This document shows positions 1 through 7,384 of a stretch of 21,406 nt of DNA, piece by piece. Below the pieces are notes generated by a model that made no database searches, had not been told where the DNA came from, and saw only the letters and a program-made list of their open reading frames with translations. The DNA comes from an uncultured Planctomycetaceae bacterium (lineage in GTDB: Bacteria > Planctomycetota > Planctomycetia > Pirellulales > Pirellulaceae), in the NCBI GenBank assembly GCA_903927685.1, contig CAIYOB010001438.1, forward strand, positions 1-21,406, written 5' to 3'. Within the stretch, counting starts at the first letter, position 1; every line of letters begins with the position of its first letter. Position numbers and translations under genes: made by a program.

Positions 1-1058
1 CCGAGGAAATTGGCTTCTTCGTTCTTGATCACGTCCGCGACCCGCTGCACGGTTTCGGCCAGCTCGGGGTAGGGCGTCTTCATCTGCTGGACGACGGCCG
101 GGACCAGCTGGTACAGGAACGGCTCGCGAAGCCCCATCTGGTGGCCGTCCAGCACGGCCCGCCGCAGCAGTCGGCGGATGACGTACTTCTCTTTCTGCGG
201 TCCGGGGTACACGTTCTCGTGGATGGCCATCGTGCAGGCGCGGACGTGGTCCGTGATCCGCCGCAGCCGCCGGCCGTTGTCCGAGCGGTACTCGTACTGG
301 ACGCCGCAGACTTCCGCCGCCGCCTCGACGATCGGCTTCAGGATGTCAATGTGGAAATTCGTCGGCACGCCCTGCAGGCAGGCCGCGGCCCGTTCGAGGC
401 CGGCTCCCGTATCGATGTTCTTGCTGGGCAGCGGCCGCAGATTGTCCGGCGGATCGCCGTCGCGGTTGAACTGGGTGAAGACCAGGTTCCAGATCTCCAC
501 CGTGTCGCCAAAATCGTCATGGTAGAAGATCTCGCTGCACGGTCCGCACACGCCGTCCGGGCCCTGGCTCGGCGCACTGGCCGGCCAGAAGTTGTCGCTC
601 TCGCCCATCCTCGTGATGCGATCCAGAGTCAAGCCGACGTCCTTCTGCCAGATCCCGGCGGCTTCGTCGTCATCCAGATAGACGGTGACCGTCAAGCGGC
701 TCGGGTCGATGCCCAGCCACTGCTTGCCGGTCAGGAACTCCCAGGCCCAGTTGATCGCTTCGCGTTTGAAGTAATCGCCAAAGCTGAAATTGCCCAGCAT
801 CTCGAAGAACGTGTGGTGATAAGCCGTCCGGCCGACGTTGTCGATATCGCCGGTGCGCAAGCACTTCTGGCACGTCGTCGCGCGGGTGTAGGTCAGCTTG
901 ACCTTGCCCAGAAAGTGGTCCTTGAACTGGTTCATCCCGGCGGGCGTGAACAGCACCGAGGGGTCCCAAGTCGGGACCAGCACGTCGCTGGGCTGGCGGC
1001 TATGGCCCTTGGATTGAAAGAACGTCAGGTATCGTTCGCGAAGTTCGTCGGTTTTCAT
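1..1058 (-). CDS. alaS: Alanyl-tRNA synthetase, N-terminal part (cut by window edge)
   Basis: Charges tRNA-Ala with alanine in the cytoplasm (class II aminoacyl-tRNA synthetase). About 352 codons are present, running off the left edge with no stop, so the editing and C-Ala domains lie outside the window. The frame begins [19 protein letters not shown] and shows the family's landmarks in order: [10 protein letters not shown] (about residues 37-46), [18 protein letters not shown] (59-76), the motif 2 region [17 protein letters not shown] (81-97), [12 protein letters not shown], motif 3 DTGAGLER, and [25 protein letters not shown] sequence after it. The ATG at 1058 gives the canonical N-terminus. 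I see no convincing Shine-Dalgarno upstream; a candidate promoter lies at 1103-1130. It is on the same strand as the PQQ gene upstream but separated from it by a 340-base spacer with hairpins, so it is probably its own transcription unit. The identity is secure. Confidence 0.97.
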   Translation of the reverse strand, partial: MKTDELRERYLTFFQSKGHSRQPSDVLVPTWDPSVLFTPAGMNQFKDHFLGKVKLTYTRATTCQKCLRTGDIDNVGRTAYHHTFFEMLGNFSFGDYFKREAINWAWEFLTGKQWLGIDPSRLTVTVYLDDDEAAGIWQKDVGLTLDRITRMGESDNFWPASAPSQGPDGVCGPCSEIFYHDDFGDTVEIWNLVFTQFNRDGDPPDNLRPLPSKNIDTGAGLERAAACLQGVPTNFHIDILKPIVEAAAEVCGVQYEYRSDNGRRLRRITDHVRACTMAIHENVYPGPQKEKYVIRRLLRRAVLDGHQMGLREPFLYQLVPAVVQQMKTPYPELAETVQRVADVIKNEEANFL

Positions 1059-1102
1059 GGTCGTGGCGGTCAAGGCGTTAGGGCTAGGGTTTTGAGCGTA
1101 AC

Positions 1103-1130
1103 ATCATACCCGCCGGACCGGGTTTGTACA
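1103..1130 (-). promoter_or_regulatory. Candidate sigma70-type promoter of alaS
   Basis: Read on the minus strand there is TGTACA (1130-1125), a 16-base spacer, then TATGAT (1108-1103). TATGAT matches the -10 consensus at five of six positions and TGTACA matches the -35 at four. Transcription would start near 1096, leaving a leader of about 38 bases before the alaS ATG. This is by-eye consensus matching only; planctomycete promoters are poorly defined. Confidence 0.35.
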
Positions 1131-1207
1131 TGCCCGGCGGCGGAGGAAGTGGCGGCGGCAAGTTCGGCGACTGTGCTCGGCGCAGAACCCGCCGCAGAAC
1201 CGTCGTC

Positions 1208-1294
1208 GGGTGCCTGGGGTCGAGCCGCGAGGCACGAGTGGCGAGCCCCCAGTTTCGGCCTCCGGGGGCTCGCTGCGCTCGACCCCGGGCACCC
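1208..1294. repeat. Long intergenic hairpin (probable dispersed planctomycete repeat)
   Basis: The outer arms 1208-1225 (GGGTGCCTGGGGTCGAGC) and 1277-1294 (GCTCGACCCCGGGCACCC) are complementary at 17 of 18 positions, and the one mismatch is a possible G-U pair in RNA. The inner arms 1241-1250 (GCGAGCCCCC) and 1264-1273 (GGGGGCTCGC) are perfect complements around a 13-base loop. From memory, very similar hairpins recur between genes in planctomycete genomes, so this is likely a dispersed REP-like element; I cannot verify the copy number here. It lies between two minus-strand genes and could act as a terminator or transcript 3'-end stabiliser, but no T-run follows it. Confidence 0.75.
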
Positions 1295-1299
1295 CAATG

Positions 1300-1394
1300 C
1301 TTGGTGTTGGCGGCGTGCTGTGCTCATCGCGATGAGGTGCTGTCATGCCCACAACCGGCGGGCTGACGCCAGCCGTTCGCCTCGCCACATGCGA
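1300..1394. repeat. Flank of the hairpin repeat with palindrome and small stem-loop
   Basis: Next to the long hairpin is a perfect 14-base palindrome CTCATCGCGATGAG (1323-1336), followed around 1360-1378 by a small stem-loop, GGCTG-ACGC-CAGCC, set in GC-rich sequence. I think this belongs to the same composite repeat as 1208-1294. It lies directly downstream of the PQQ-propeller stop codon, so it may also end that operon's transcript. No gene is visible here. Confidence 0.4.
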
Positions 1395-1401
1395 CTACCG
1401 G

Positions 1402-2934
1402 TCACGGAGCCTTGATGTCATAGCACATCAGCACCTCCTGGTCGCGCAACAGCAGCTTGCCGTCGGCGATCACGGGATGCGGCCAGCTTTCGGCCCGGAC
1501 GGACGCCAGCTTGAAGGAACTCTTCAAGTTGTATCGCTCCGGAGTCGCTTCGATCAGCGCCATCGTCCCGTTCTGGTAGCGGAAATAAAGGTTGCCGTCG
1601 GCGTACAGCACGGCGGCGGACCCGGAGCCAGCGCCGCGCTGGTCGCCGCCCCAGCGGATCTGGCCGGTTTTCATCTCGACGCAGATCGGGAAACCTTCAT
1701 TGTGACGGTGGCCGCAGTAGATGTAGCCATCCAGCAGGACCATGCCGCCGTGGTGATTCTGCAGCTTGTCCGCGTCCAGGAAATACTGCTCGTCGGCTTG
1801 AACGCCGCGCCCGGAACGCGTCAGCTTGAGCAGTGCCGCTCCGGTGCCGTAACCGGTCGAGCAGAATACATAATCGCCGCTGACGATGGGCGTCGGAATG
1901 TTGGCGGTCCCATTGGCGATCCGGTCGTAGCGCCACAGCAGTTGGCCGCTGTCAGCCGCCACCCCGATCACGCCGCGGCCCATCAATTGGACATACTGCT
2001 TGACCCCCGCGCCCTGGCTGATAACGATCGACGAGTAGCCCGCGCCATCGCCGCCGTGCGAGCCGCCGTCGGGCATCTCCGTCGTCCAGACCGGCTTGCC
2101 GGTATTCTTGTCCAGCGCGGCCAAGGCGGCTTGCGGCCCGCCGGGCGAGCAGACCAGCAAGTTGCCGTCGACCAGCGGCGACTCGCTGAAGCCCCAGCCG
2201 GACATCATCTTGCCGCCGAAGTCTTGGGCAAAGTTCTTCCGCCAAACGGTCTCGCCGTTGTCCGTGCGGGCGCAGATCAAATCGCCCTCGATCGAAATGC
2301 CGTACACCAAGTCGTCATCGACGGTGGGGGTACAGTTCGAGCCTCGTTGGTTGCTACCGCGACCGATCGGCGTGGACCATAGCGGCGAGCCGTCGCTGGC
2401 CTTCAGCGCGATCAGGTGCTCGGTGCCATCCTTGCGGCCCATCGTGAAGATCTTGCCGTCCACGACCGAGACGCCGGCATAGCCCGTGCCCAATCCCTCG
2501 ACCTGCCAGGCCAGCGGCGGTCCGTCCTCGGGCCACTGCTGCAGCAGTCCGGTTTCCGCGCATTTCGCGTCCAGGTTCGGACCGCGCCAGCGCGGCCAGG
2601 GACCGGCGGCCGAGGCACCGGTCGCGCGCGACGCCGGCTTCTTTGCGGTCGCGGAACCGCCGGCCGCCTGCTTGCGCCGCTGCAACTCGGCTTGCACAAA
2701 CTCGCGGTCCTCGGCGCTGAGTGCTGACGACGGCACCGAGATCTGCTTGCCATCGGCCTTGCGCAATTGGACCTTGCCGTCTTTGAAGCCCAGCAAGGCG
2801 GCTTGCGTCGTGTGCTGGCCGTCCGCCGAGGTCCAGGTCCGCAATTCATCGGCGGCCCACGCGGCAAACATGCCCAGGGAGAGAAAGGCGAGTCCGGCGG
2901 ACAGGAGCGTAGTGGTGCGCACGGGCTTCATCAT
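1402..2934 (-). CDS. Exported SHD1 plus PQQ-type beta-propeller repeat protein
   Basis: A 510-residue protein with an N-terminal signal peptide (basic start MMKPVR, hydrophobic core about residues 9-25, cleavage near AWA-A at 25-28). Residues of about 30-80 (RTWTSADGQHTTQAALLGF, then VPSSALSAEDREFV) match the SHD1 domain often fused to secreted planctomycete proteins. After an Ala/Lys linker, RWRGPNLDAKC opens a BamB-like PQQ propeller with blade signatures such as YAGVSVVDGKIFTMGRKDG, LVCSPGG, ALDKNTGKPVW and VIADGKLLLRDQEVLMCYD near the end. The family usually acts in the periplasm as a binding scaffold; enzymatic PQQ use cannot be inferred. The frame extends to a TTG at 2940, but I chose ATG 2934 because GAGGA (2948-2944) sits nine bases upstream and the ATG overlaps the upstream gene's TAA. 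It is the second gene of an operon with the zinc-ribbon gene. The exact function is unknown. Confidence 0.9.
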   Translation of the reverse strand: MMKPVRTTTLLSAGLAFLSLGMFAAWAADELRTWTSADGQHTTQAALLGFKDGKVQLRKADGKQISVPSSALSAEDREFVQAELQRRKQAAGGSATAKKPASRATGASAAGPWPRWRGPNLDAKCAETGLLQQWPEDGPPLAWQVEGLGTGYAGVSVVDGKIFTMGRKDGTEHLIALKASDGSPLWSTPIGRGSNQRGSNCTPTVDDDLVYGISIEGDLICARTDNGETVWRKNFAQDFGGKMMSGWGFSESPLVDGNLLVCSPGGPQAALAALDKNTGKPVWTTEMPDGGSHGGDGAGYSSIVISQGAGVKQYVQLMGRGVIGVAADSGQLLWRYDRIANGTANIPTPIVSGDYVFCSTGYGTGAALLKLTRSGRGVQADEQYFLDADKLQNHHGGMVLLDGYIYCGHRHNEGFPICVEMKTGQIRWGGDQRGAGSGSAAVLYADGNLYFRYQNGTMALIEATPERYNLKSSFKLASVRAESWPHPVIADGKLLLRDQEVLMCYDIKAP

Positions 2935-3506
2935 TAGCAATGGTCCTCGCGAATGGTTGGAAAATCGGTACCGGGTTCTTGATGTTGTCCAGAGATCCTG
3001 TGAAGCAGCATCTTTCGCTGCACTTCATAGCTCTTGCGGTTTCGTTGAAAAGCATCCGCCTTCTTCAGACCGGCGATCCCGCCGGCAATCGCCACGAAAA
3101 TGAACACAATCCCAAACAAGGGAAAAAAGCCGGGAGCGCCTATCGAGGCGGCGCTGACCGTCCAGAAGAGGCCAAACCCGGCGGCCAGGACCATGCCCAC
3201 AACGCTGCCGGTCTGGCTGGGAACGCTGTAATGGCCGTCCTGCCCCTTGACCTTGTAGCGATCCCGGTCCAGCATCCACTGACGGTCCAGAGACTGGAGT
3301 TCATTCTGCAACTTGATCGCGTCCAGGTCTTCTGCAATCCGCTCCGTACGTTTCTGGATCTCGTCCAGCGTTTGACTGTACACCGCATTGCCGTCGCGGT
3401 GGATGCTCAGCCGGGCCGAACAGTACGCGCAGGTCGCGAACTGGGTCTTTTCGGGGACTTCGAGCGGTGCGCCGCATTGATTGCAGTTGAGGGAAATCAA
3501 TCGCAT
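2934..3506 (-). CDS. Zinc-ribbon membrane protein with coiled coil
   Basis: A 190-residue protein. The N-terminus carries a four-cysteine zinc ribbon, CNQC at 8-11 and CAYC at 26-29, in a context like other small zinc-ribbon proteins (GAPLEVPEKTQFATCAYC). Residues of about 46-82 are charged and heptad-like (QTLDEIQKRTERIAEDLDAI), suggesting a coiled coil. Two hydrophobic segments follow, about 102-122 and 126-147, so the ribbon probably faces the cytoplasm with both ends on the same side. The frame is open to 3623, but ATG 3506 places the ribbon at the N-terminus as usual and has GAGA about eight bases upstream. Its TAA stop overlaps the next gene's ATG (TAATG), implying translational coupling with the PQQ-propeller gene. 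I recognise the domain architecture, not a named family, and assign no specific function. Confidence 0.8.
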   Translation of the reverse strand: MRLISLNCNQCGAPLEVPEKTQFATCAYCSARLSIHRDGNAVYSQTLDEIQKRTERIAEDLDAIKLQNELQSLDRQWMLDRDRYKVKGQDGHYSVPSQTGSVVGMVLAAGFGLFWTVSAASIGAPGFFPLFGIVFIFVAIAGGIAGLKKADAFQRNRKSYEVQRKMLLHRISGQHQEPGTDFPTIREDHC

Positions 3507-3543
3507 GGCGTTTCTCACGTGCGGCTTGCCGGCGCGTGGCGGG

Positions 3544-3573
3544 TTGACAAAGTCGCTGGTTTTCCGGTGTACT
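3544..3573 (+). promoter_or_regulatory. Candidate promoter for the DUF2760-Hsp70 operon
   Basis: A perfect -35 hexamer TTGACA (3544-3549), an 18-base spacer, then TGTACT (3568-3573), which matches the -10 consensus at four of six. Transcription would begin near 3580 and leave a leader of about 80 bases before the DUF2760 start at 3663. It lies in the divergent spacer between two operons. No heat-shock element such as CIRCE is visible here. Confidence 0.4.
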
Positions 3574-3609
3574 AGGCTAGCCAGGGATCTCCCACGAGAA
3601 CCCGGCCAT

Positions 3610-3639
3610 ATCTTACACGACAACCGGATAATACGTAAA
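3610..3639 (-). promoter_or_regulatory. Candidate divergent promoter for the zinc-ribbon/PQQ operon
   Basis: Read on the minus strand: TTTACG (3639-3634), 18 bases, TAAGAT (3615-3610). Each hexamer matches its consensus at four of six. The start would be near 3603, giving a leader of almost 100 bases. It overlaps the transcribed region expected from the plus-strand promoter, so the two could interfere. Weak, by-eye evidence. Confidence 0.22.
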
Positions 3640-3662
3640 GTCCGCTAACGAAAGGCGTTGCG

Positions 3663-4208
3663 ATGCGGTTATTGCTGGCGTTCCGCGCGTTTTGGGTGGT
3701 TTTGTTTCAAGGAGCGGTCGCGGGCCGGGTCAAAGCGGTGCTGGATCAACCGGCGTTGCCGGCTCCGGCCCCCGAGCCGGTCAAGGCGTCGGCCCCCACG
3801 GTCCGGATCGAAAAGCCCAAGCCGCCCGTCCGCAGCGATGCGATTACGCTGCTGGCGACCCTGCAGCGGGAGGCGCGCTTTGTGGACTTGGCGCAAGAGT
3901 CGCTCGACGCCTACACCGATGCGCAGGTCGGAGCGGCGGCCCGCGACGTGTTGCGGGACTGCCGCAAGGTCCTCGAACGGCTGTTCGCTCTCCAGCCGGC
4001 GTTGAGCCAGGACGAGGGCTCCGCCGTCGACGTCCCGGCCGGATTTGATGCCGCCCGCTTCCGGCTGACCGGAAAGGTCGCCGGCGAAGGCCCGTTCCGC
4101 GGCCGCCTGGTCCATCCGGGCTGGGAAGCCGCCAAGTGCGAACTGCCGGCGTGGTCGGGCAGCGAGGCGTCCGCTCGCGTGGTGGCGCCGGCGGAAGTGG
4201 AGCTGTAG
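3663..4208 (+). CDS. DUF2760 family protein
   Basis: A 181-residue protein that I recognise as DUF2760 from its overall pattern. It has a hydrophobic N-terminus (MRLLLAFRAFWVVLFQGAVAG), a proline-rich linker (about 32-56), then a conserved core: a helical part with LLATLQREARFVDLAQESL and DAQVGAAARDVLRDCRKVL, and a small beta-rich tail with FRGRLVHPGWEAAKCELP. No catalytic motif is apparent and the biochemical role is unknown. The start ATG 3663 has AAAGG (3651-3655) seven bases upstream. It directly precedes an Hsp70-like gene, the usual neighbour of this family as I recall it, so a role linked to that chaperone is a reasonable inference. The first 20 residues could be a membrane anchor or a buried helix. 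Confidence 0.85.
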   Translation: MRLLLAFRAFWVVLFQGAVAGRVKAVLDQPALPAPAPEPVKASAPTVRIEKPKPPVRSDAITLLATLQREARFVDLAQESLDAYTDAQVGAAARDVLRDCRKVLERLFALQPALSQDEGSAVDVPAGFDAARFRLTGKVAGEGPFRGRLVHPGWEAAKCELPAWSGSEASARVVAPAEVEL

Positions 4209-4226
4209 AGGAACCTGGAACCGAAC

Positions 4227-4257
4227 GGAGGCGCGTGCCTGGCACGTGACACACATG
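4227..4257 (+). promoter_or_regulatory. Hsp70-like gene ribosome-binding region with small hairpin
   Basis: GGAGG (4227-4231) lies 23 bases before the preferred ATG 4255 and 14 before an in-frame GTG at 4246, both longer than ideal. Between GGAGG and the ATG is an inverted repeat, CGTGC (4234-4238) and GCACG (4242-4246), with a three-base loop. If folded in the mRNA it would bring GGAGG closer to the ATG, or it may modulate initiation. The GTG start would add only MTH to the protein. Confidence 0.35.
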
Positions 4258-6042
4258 ACCGCTCGCTACGTCATCGGCATCGACCTGGGCACGACCAACA
4301 GCGTGATCGCCTATACGCCGCTGGACGCCGAGGAAGCAGCCGTCCAGATCTTGCCGATTCCGCAATTGGTGGCGGCCGGCACCGTCGAGTCGTTGGGCTC
4401 GCTGGCGTCGTTCTTGTACTTGGCGCGCGAGCACGAGAGCGGCCAGGGCACGCTGAATGTGCCCTGGGCCGACGGCCGCGATTTTGCCGTCGGCGAACTG
4501 GCTCGCCGCCAGTCCGCCGAGGTTCCGGAACGTACCGTCGGCGCGGCCAAGTCGTGGCTGTGCCACGGCCGCGTCGACCGCCGTGGCGAGATCCTGCCGT
4601 GGAACGCGCCGGCGGGAGTGCCCAAGATTTCGCCGGTCACGGCCACGCGACGCTACCTGGAACATCTGATCGCCACTTGGGAGCAGGCATTTCCGGATGC
4701 CCCGGCGGCGGACCAGTTGGTGGTCCTGACCGTCCCGGCCTCGTTCGACGCGGCAGCCCGCGACCTGACGCGCGAAGCAGCGCTGGCCGCCGGCTTGCCC
4801 GGCAATCTGCTGTTGCTGGAGGAACCCCAGGCGGCGGTCTACGCTTGGCTGGATTCGCTGGGCAATCACTGGCGGCGGTCGCTCAAGTTGAACGACATGC
4901 TGCTGGTCTGCGACGTCGGCGGCGGAACGTCGGACTTTACCCTGGTCCAAGTGGCCGAGGAGCACGGCGAACTGATCCTGCAGCGCGAGGCCGTGGGCAA
5001 CCACCTGCTGGTCGGCGGCGACAACATGGACTTGGCGCTGGCCTACCAGGCCGCGGAAACGTTCGGCCACAAGGGCGTCAAGCTGGACCCGTGGCAGTCG
5101 GTGTCGCTGTGGCACGCCTGCCGCACGGCCAAGGAAACGCTTTTGGCGGCTGACGGGCCCAACGCGCACACGATTTCCGTCCTGGGACGCGGCACCAAGC
5201 TGATCGGCGGCACGGTCTCGATCGAGATGAAACGCAAACAAGCCCTGGAGGTCTTGGTCGACGGTTTCTTCCCGCGGTGCGGCATCGGCGACCGGCCGGT
5301 GCGGCGGCGGGCATCGGGTTTTCAGGACATCGGCCTGCCGTTCGAGCAAGATACGGCGGTGACTCGCCACCTGGCGGCCTTTCTGTCCGACCACGGGGCA
5401 AAGGAAGGGGCCGCGGTTCAGCCCACCCACGTGCTGCTGAACGGCGGCGTGTTCAAGTCCAAGGCCCTAGCGGACCGGCTGATAGATGTCCTGGGCCAAT
5501 GGGCCGGCGGGCCGAAGCCCCAATTCCTGGAAGGCAAGCCCGACTTGGACAACGCGGTCGCTCGCGGCGCCGCATACTACGGCTGGGCCAAGACGCGCGG
5601 CGGCGTGCGGATTCGCGGCGGCACGGCGCGGTCGTACTACGTCGGCATCGAGACCGCCGGGTTGGCGATCCCCGGCGCGCCGCGGCCCCTGCGGGCGTTA
5701 TGCGTCGCCCCGCTGGGAATGGAAGAAGGCGACCAGGCCGATGTGCCGTCGCAAGAGATCGGTTTGGTCGTCGGTGAACCGGCCCACTTCCGCTTCTTCA
5801 GCTCGCCGCTCCGCAAGCAGGACAAGGTGGGCGACGTCCTGTCCTCGTGGAGCGAAGAGGAACTGGCCGAGACCGATTCGCTGGAGGCCACGCTGGACGC
5901 CGACGAGGTGATCGAGGAACCGTACGTGCCCGTCAAGTTCCAGTCCCGCGTCACCGAACTGGGCATGTTCGAGCTGTGGTGCGTGTGCACCAAGAGCAAG
6001 AAGAAATGGAAGCTGGAATTCAGCGTCCGGGAGGAAGACTGA
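4255..6042 (+). CDS. Hsp70 family protein (non-canonical DnaK-like ATPase)
   Basis: A 595-residue cytoplasmic actin-fold ATPase of the Hsp70 superfamily. The phosphate-1 loop VIGIDLGTTNSV sits at residues 6-17, phosphate-2 CDVGGGTSDF at 219-228, EEPQAAVYAWL lies between them, and the adenosine loop LLNGGVFKSKAL begins near 394. After about residue 420 the sequence does not look like the DnaK beta-sandwich substrate domain and its helical lid. It ends in its own beta-rich tail (FELWCVCTKSKKKWKLEF). It is therefore one of the divergent bacterial Hsp70 paralogues, not the housekeeping dnaK, and no DnaJ or GrpE gene is adjacent. It follows DUF2760 by 46 bases and is probably cotranscribed with it. 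I chose ATG 4255 over GTG 4246 because MTARYVIGIDLG gives a normal N-terminus. Substrate and partner are unknown. Confidence 0.93.
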   Translation: MTARYVIGIDLGTTNSVIAYTPLDAEEAAVQILPIPQLVAAGTVESLGSLASFLYLAREHESGQGTLNVPWADGRDFAVGELARRQSAEVPERTVGAAKSWLCHGRVDRRGEILPWNAPAGVPKISPVTATRRYLEHLIATWEQAFPDAPAADQLVVLTVPASFDAAARDLTREAALAAGLPGNLLLLEEPQAAVYAWLDSLGNHWRRSLKLNDMLLVCDVGGGTSDFTLVQVAEEHGELILQREAVGNHLLVGGDNMDLALAYQAAETFGHKGVKLDPWQSVSLWHACRTAKETLLAADGPNAHTISVLGRGTKLIGGTVSIEMKRKQALEVLVDGFFPRCGIGDRPVRRRASGFQDIGLPFEQDTAVTRHLAAFLSDHGAKEGAAVQPTHVLLNGGVFKSKALADRLIDVLGQWAGGPKPQFLEGKPDLDNAVARGAAYYGWAKTRGGVRIRGGTARSYYVGIETAGLAIPGAPRPLRALCVAPLGMEEGDQADVPSQEIGLVVGEPAHFRFFSSPLRKQDKVGDVLSSWSEEELAETDSLEATLDADEVIEEPYVPVKFQSRVTELGMFELWCVCTKSKKKWKLEFSVREED

Positions 6043-6156
6043 AGCAGACTTGTTGGGGAGCGAACGGGCATCTGGTTTGATCCCGACCAGATCGACCTCA
6101 GTGGGTGGATCCGCCAAGGCGAAGATCTGGTCAAGATTCGGTTGGAGGGGACGTAG
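6043..6156 (+). pseudogene. C-terminal scrap resembling a glycoside hydrolase sugar-binding domain
   Basis: Directly after the Hsp70 stop, the same frame runs on for 37 codons to a TAG at 6154-6156. It reads GIWFDPDQIDLSGWIRQGED from 6067 and then LVKIRLEGT. The pattern W-F-D-P-x-x-I-D-L-S-G-W-I-x-x-G-E-D-x-L-V-x-I-R-L is typical of the galactose-binding jelly-roll near the end of GH2-like and related glycoside hydrolases. There is no start codon or N-terminal part, so it is at most a remnant. It could be a chance reading frame, but the motif is unusually coherent. It implies a deletion that removed most of a gene between the Hsp70 gene and the next gene. Confidence 0.45.
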
Positions 6157-6172
6157 CGACGTTCCGTCGGAG

Positions 6173-7378
6173 ATGCACATCATCATCACTTGCTTCCTCG
6201 TGAGTTCGCTGGCCTTCACAGCGTTGAATGCCGTGGCAGCGGAAAGGACGCCGGCCACCGTGGACATCTCGCGCGCGGAACTGCTCGATCGGATCCACGG
6301 CGGTTGGGTCGGCATGCTGATCGGCGGGCTGGAAGGGCTGCCGCACGAGTTCAAGTACAAGGAACAGCCACGCGACACGCTGCCGGAGTTCACCTTCCTG
6401 GAGCAGGGCGCCTGGTCCGACGACGACAACGACTTCGAGTGGCCGCACCTGTTCTTCATGGACCGGGAGGGCACGCTCCAACTGCCGTATCCACGCCTTG
6501 TCGCAATCTGGAAGGCGAACATGAATTCGGGCATCTGGGTCGCGAACAAAAAGGCTCGCGAGTTGATGGACCAGGGCGTGCTGCCGCCCGAAACCGGCGC
6601 CGTGGCCCGGAATCCGCACGCCTGGTACAACCTGTCCGGCCAGTTCTGCGTCGAGTCTTACGGCTTGATCGCGCCCGGCATGCCGCAGACTGCGGCCGAC
6701 ATCGGCCTCCACTACGCGCGGATTGCCGTGTCGGAGGAACCGCTGCAGGCGACGCAGTTCTGGACCAGTCTGATCAGCCTGAGCGCCGTCCACGAAGGCG
6801 CCGTCGACCAGGCGATGCAACGCGCCCTCGCCGCTGTGGACCCCAAGAGTGCGATGGCCGAAGTCGTGGCGGATACCTGCACAGCGTTTCAAACGCATCC
6901 GGACGACTGGAAAGCGGCGCGGCAGGAACTGCACCGCAAGTGGCGGCTGGAACGTCAGTGGAACGACAATTCCACGCCGGTCAACGGGGCGGCGGTCTGC
7001 CTTGCGTTGCTCTACGGGCGCGACGACTTCTACCGGACGCTGCAATACGCGATGGCCCTCGGCTACGACGCCGACTGCAACGCGGCCACCGCCGGGGCGG
7101 TCGTCGGCGTGCGTCTCGGCTTCCGACGCATCGCCGCGCTGCCGCAGTTCAGGATGCCCGACCGGTACGTGAACAAGACCCGCCCTCAATTGCCGGCCGA
7201 GTGCACTGTCAGCGAGCAGGCGGAGACGCTCCTGCGCGTCGCCGAGCGCGTCATCCTCGCCAACGGTGGCGAGTCCATCACCATCGCCGGCCAGTCGGGC
7301 TATCGCGTGAGGCTGCAGCAGCCGCGCCTCGTCGAACCGCTGCCGGAGAGAGCCCACGGACCGGGAGACAAACCATGA
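6173..7378 (+). CDS. Exported ADP-ribosylglycohydrolase (DraG/ARH) family protein
   Basis: A 401-residue protein. Residues 1-22 form a signal peptide (MHIIITCFLVSSLAFTALNA, then VAA), so it acts outside the cytoplasm. The mature part has the DraG/ARH pattern: RIHGGWVGMLIGG near residue 40, the first acidic metal site WSDDDNDFEW at 81-90, and the second site GYDADCNAATAGAVVG from 297. In classical enzymes the second site reads D-x-D-T/S; here the position after D301 is Cys302. The paired metal-site aspartates look intact, so hydrolase activity is plausible, but an exported enzyme need not act on protein ADP-ribosylation and may hydrolyse another N- or O-glycosidic bond. The frame is open to 6050, but ATG 6173 gives the signal peptide; GGAG touches the start codon, an unusually close spacing. 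It ends in ATGA, overlapping a dead six-codon start (MSHGGQ). Gene scraps lie on both sides. Confidence 0.87.
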   Translation: MHIIITCFLVSSLAFTALNAVAAERTPATVDISRAELLDRIHGGWVGMLIGGLEGLPHEFKYKEQPRDTLPEFTFLEQGAWSDDDNDFEWPHLFFMDREGTLQLPYPRLVAIWKANMNSGIWVANKKARELMDQGVLPPETGAVARNPHAWYNLSGQFCVESYGLIAPGMPQTAADIGLHYARIAVSEEPLQATQFWTSLISLSAVHEGAVDQAMQRALAAVDPKSAMAEVVADTCTAFQTHPDDWKAARQELHRKWRLERQWNDNSTPVNGAAVCLALLYGRDDFYRTLQYAMALGYDADCNAATAGAVVGVRLGFRRIAALPQFRMPDRYVNKTRPQLPAECTVSEQAETLLRVAERVILANGGESITIAGQSGYRVRLQQPRLVEPLPERAHGPGDKP

Positions 7379-7384
7379 GTCACG

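Noticed and set aside
141..1415. Plus-strand open frame of 424 codons
   Set aside because: Antisense to alaS and the hairpin repeat; the alaS frame has all class II motifs.
2935..2940. TTG at 2940 as start of the PQQ-propeller gene
   Set aside because: ATG 2934 has better ribosome-binding-site spacing and forms the TAATG overlap; the TTG would add only two residues.
3844..5430. Minus-strand open frame of 528 codons
   Set aside because: Antisense to the DUF2760 and Hsp70 genes, whose sense frames carry unmistakable motifs.
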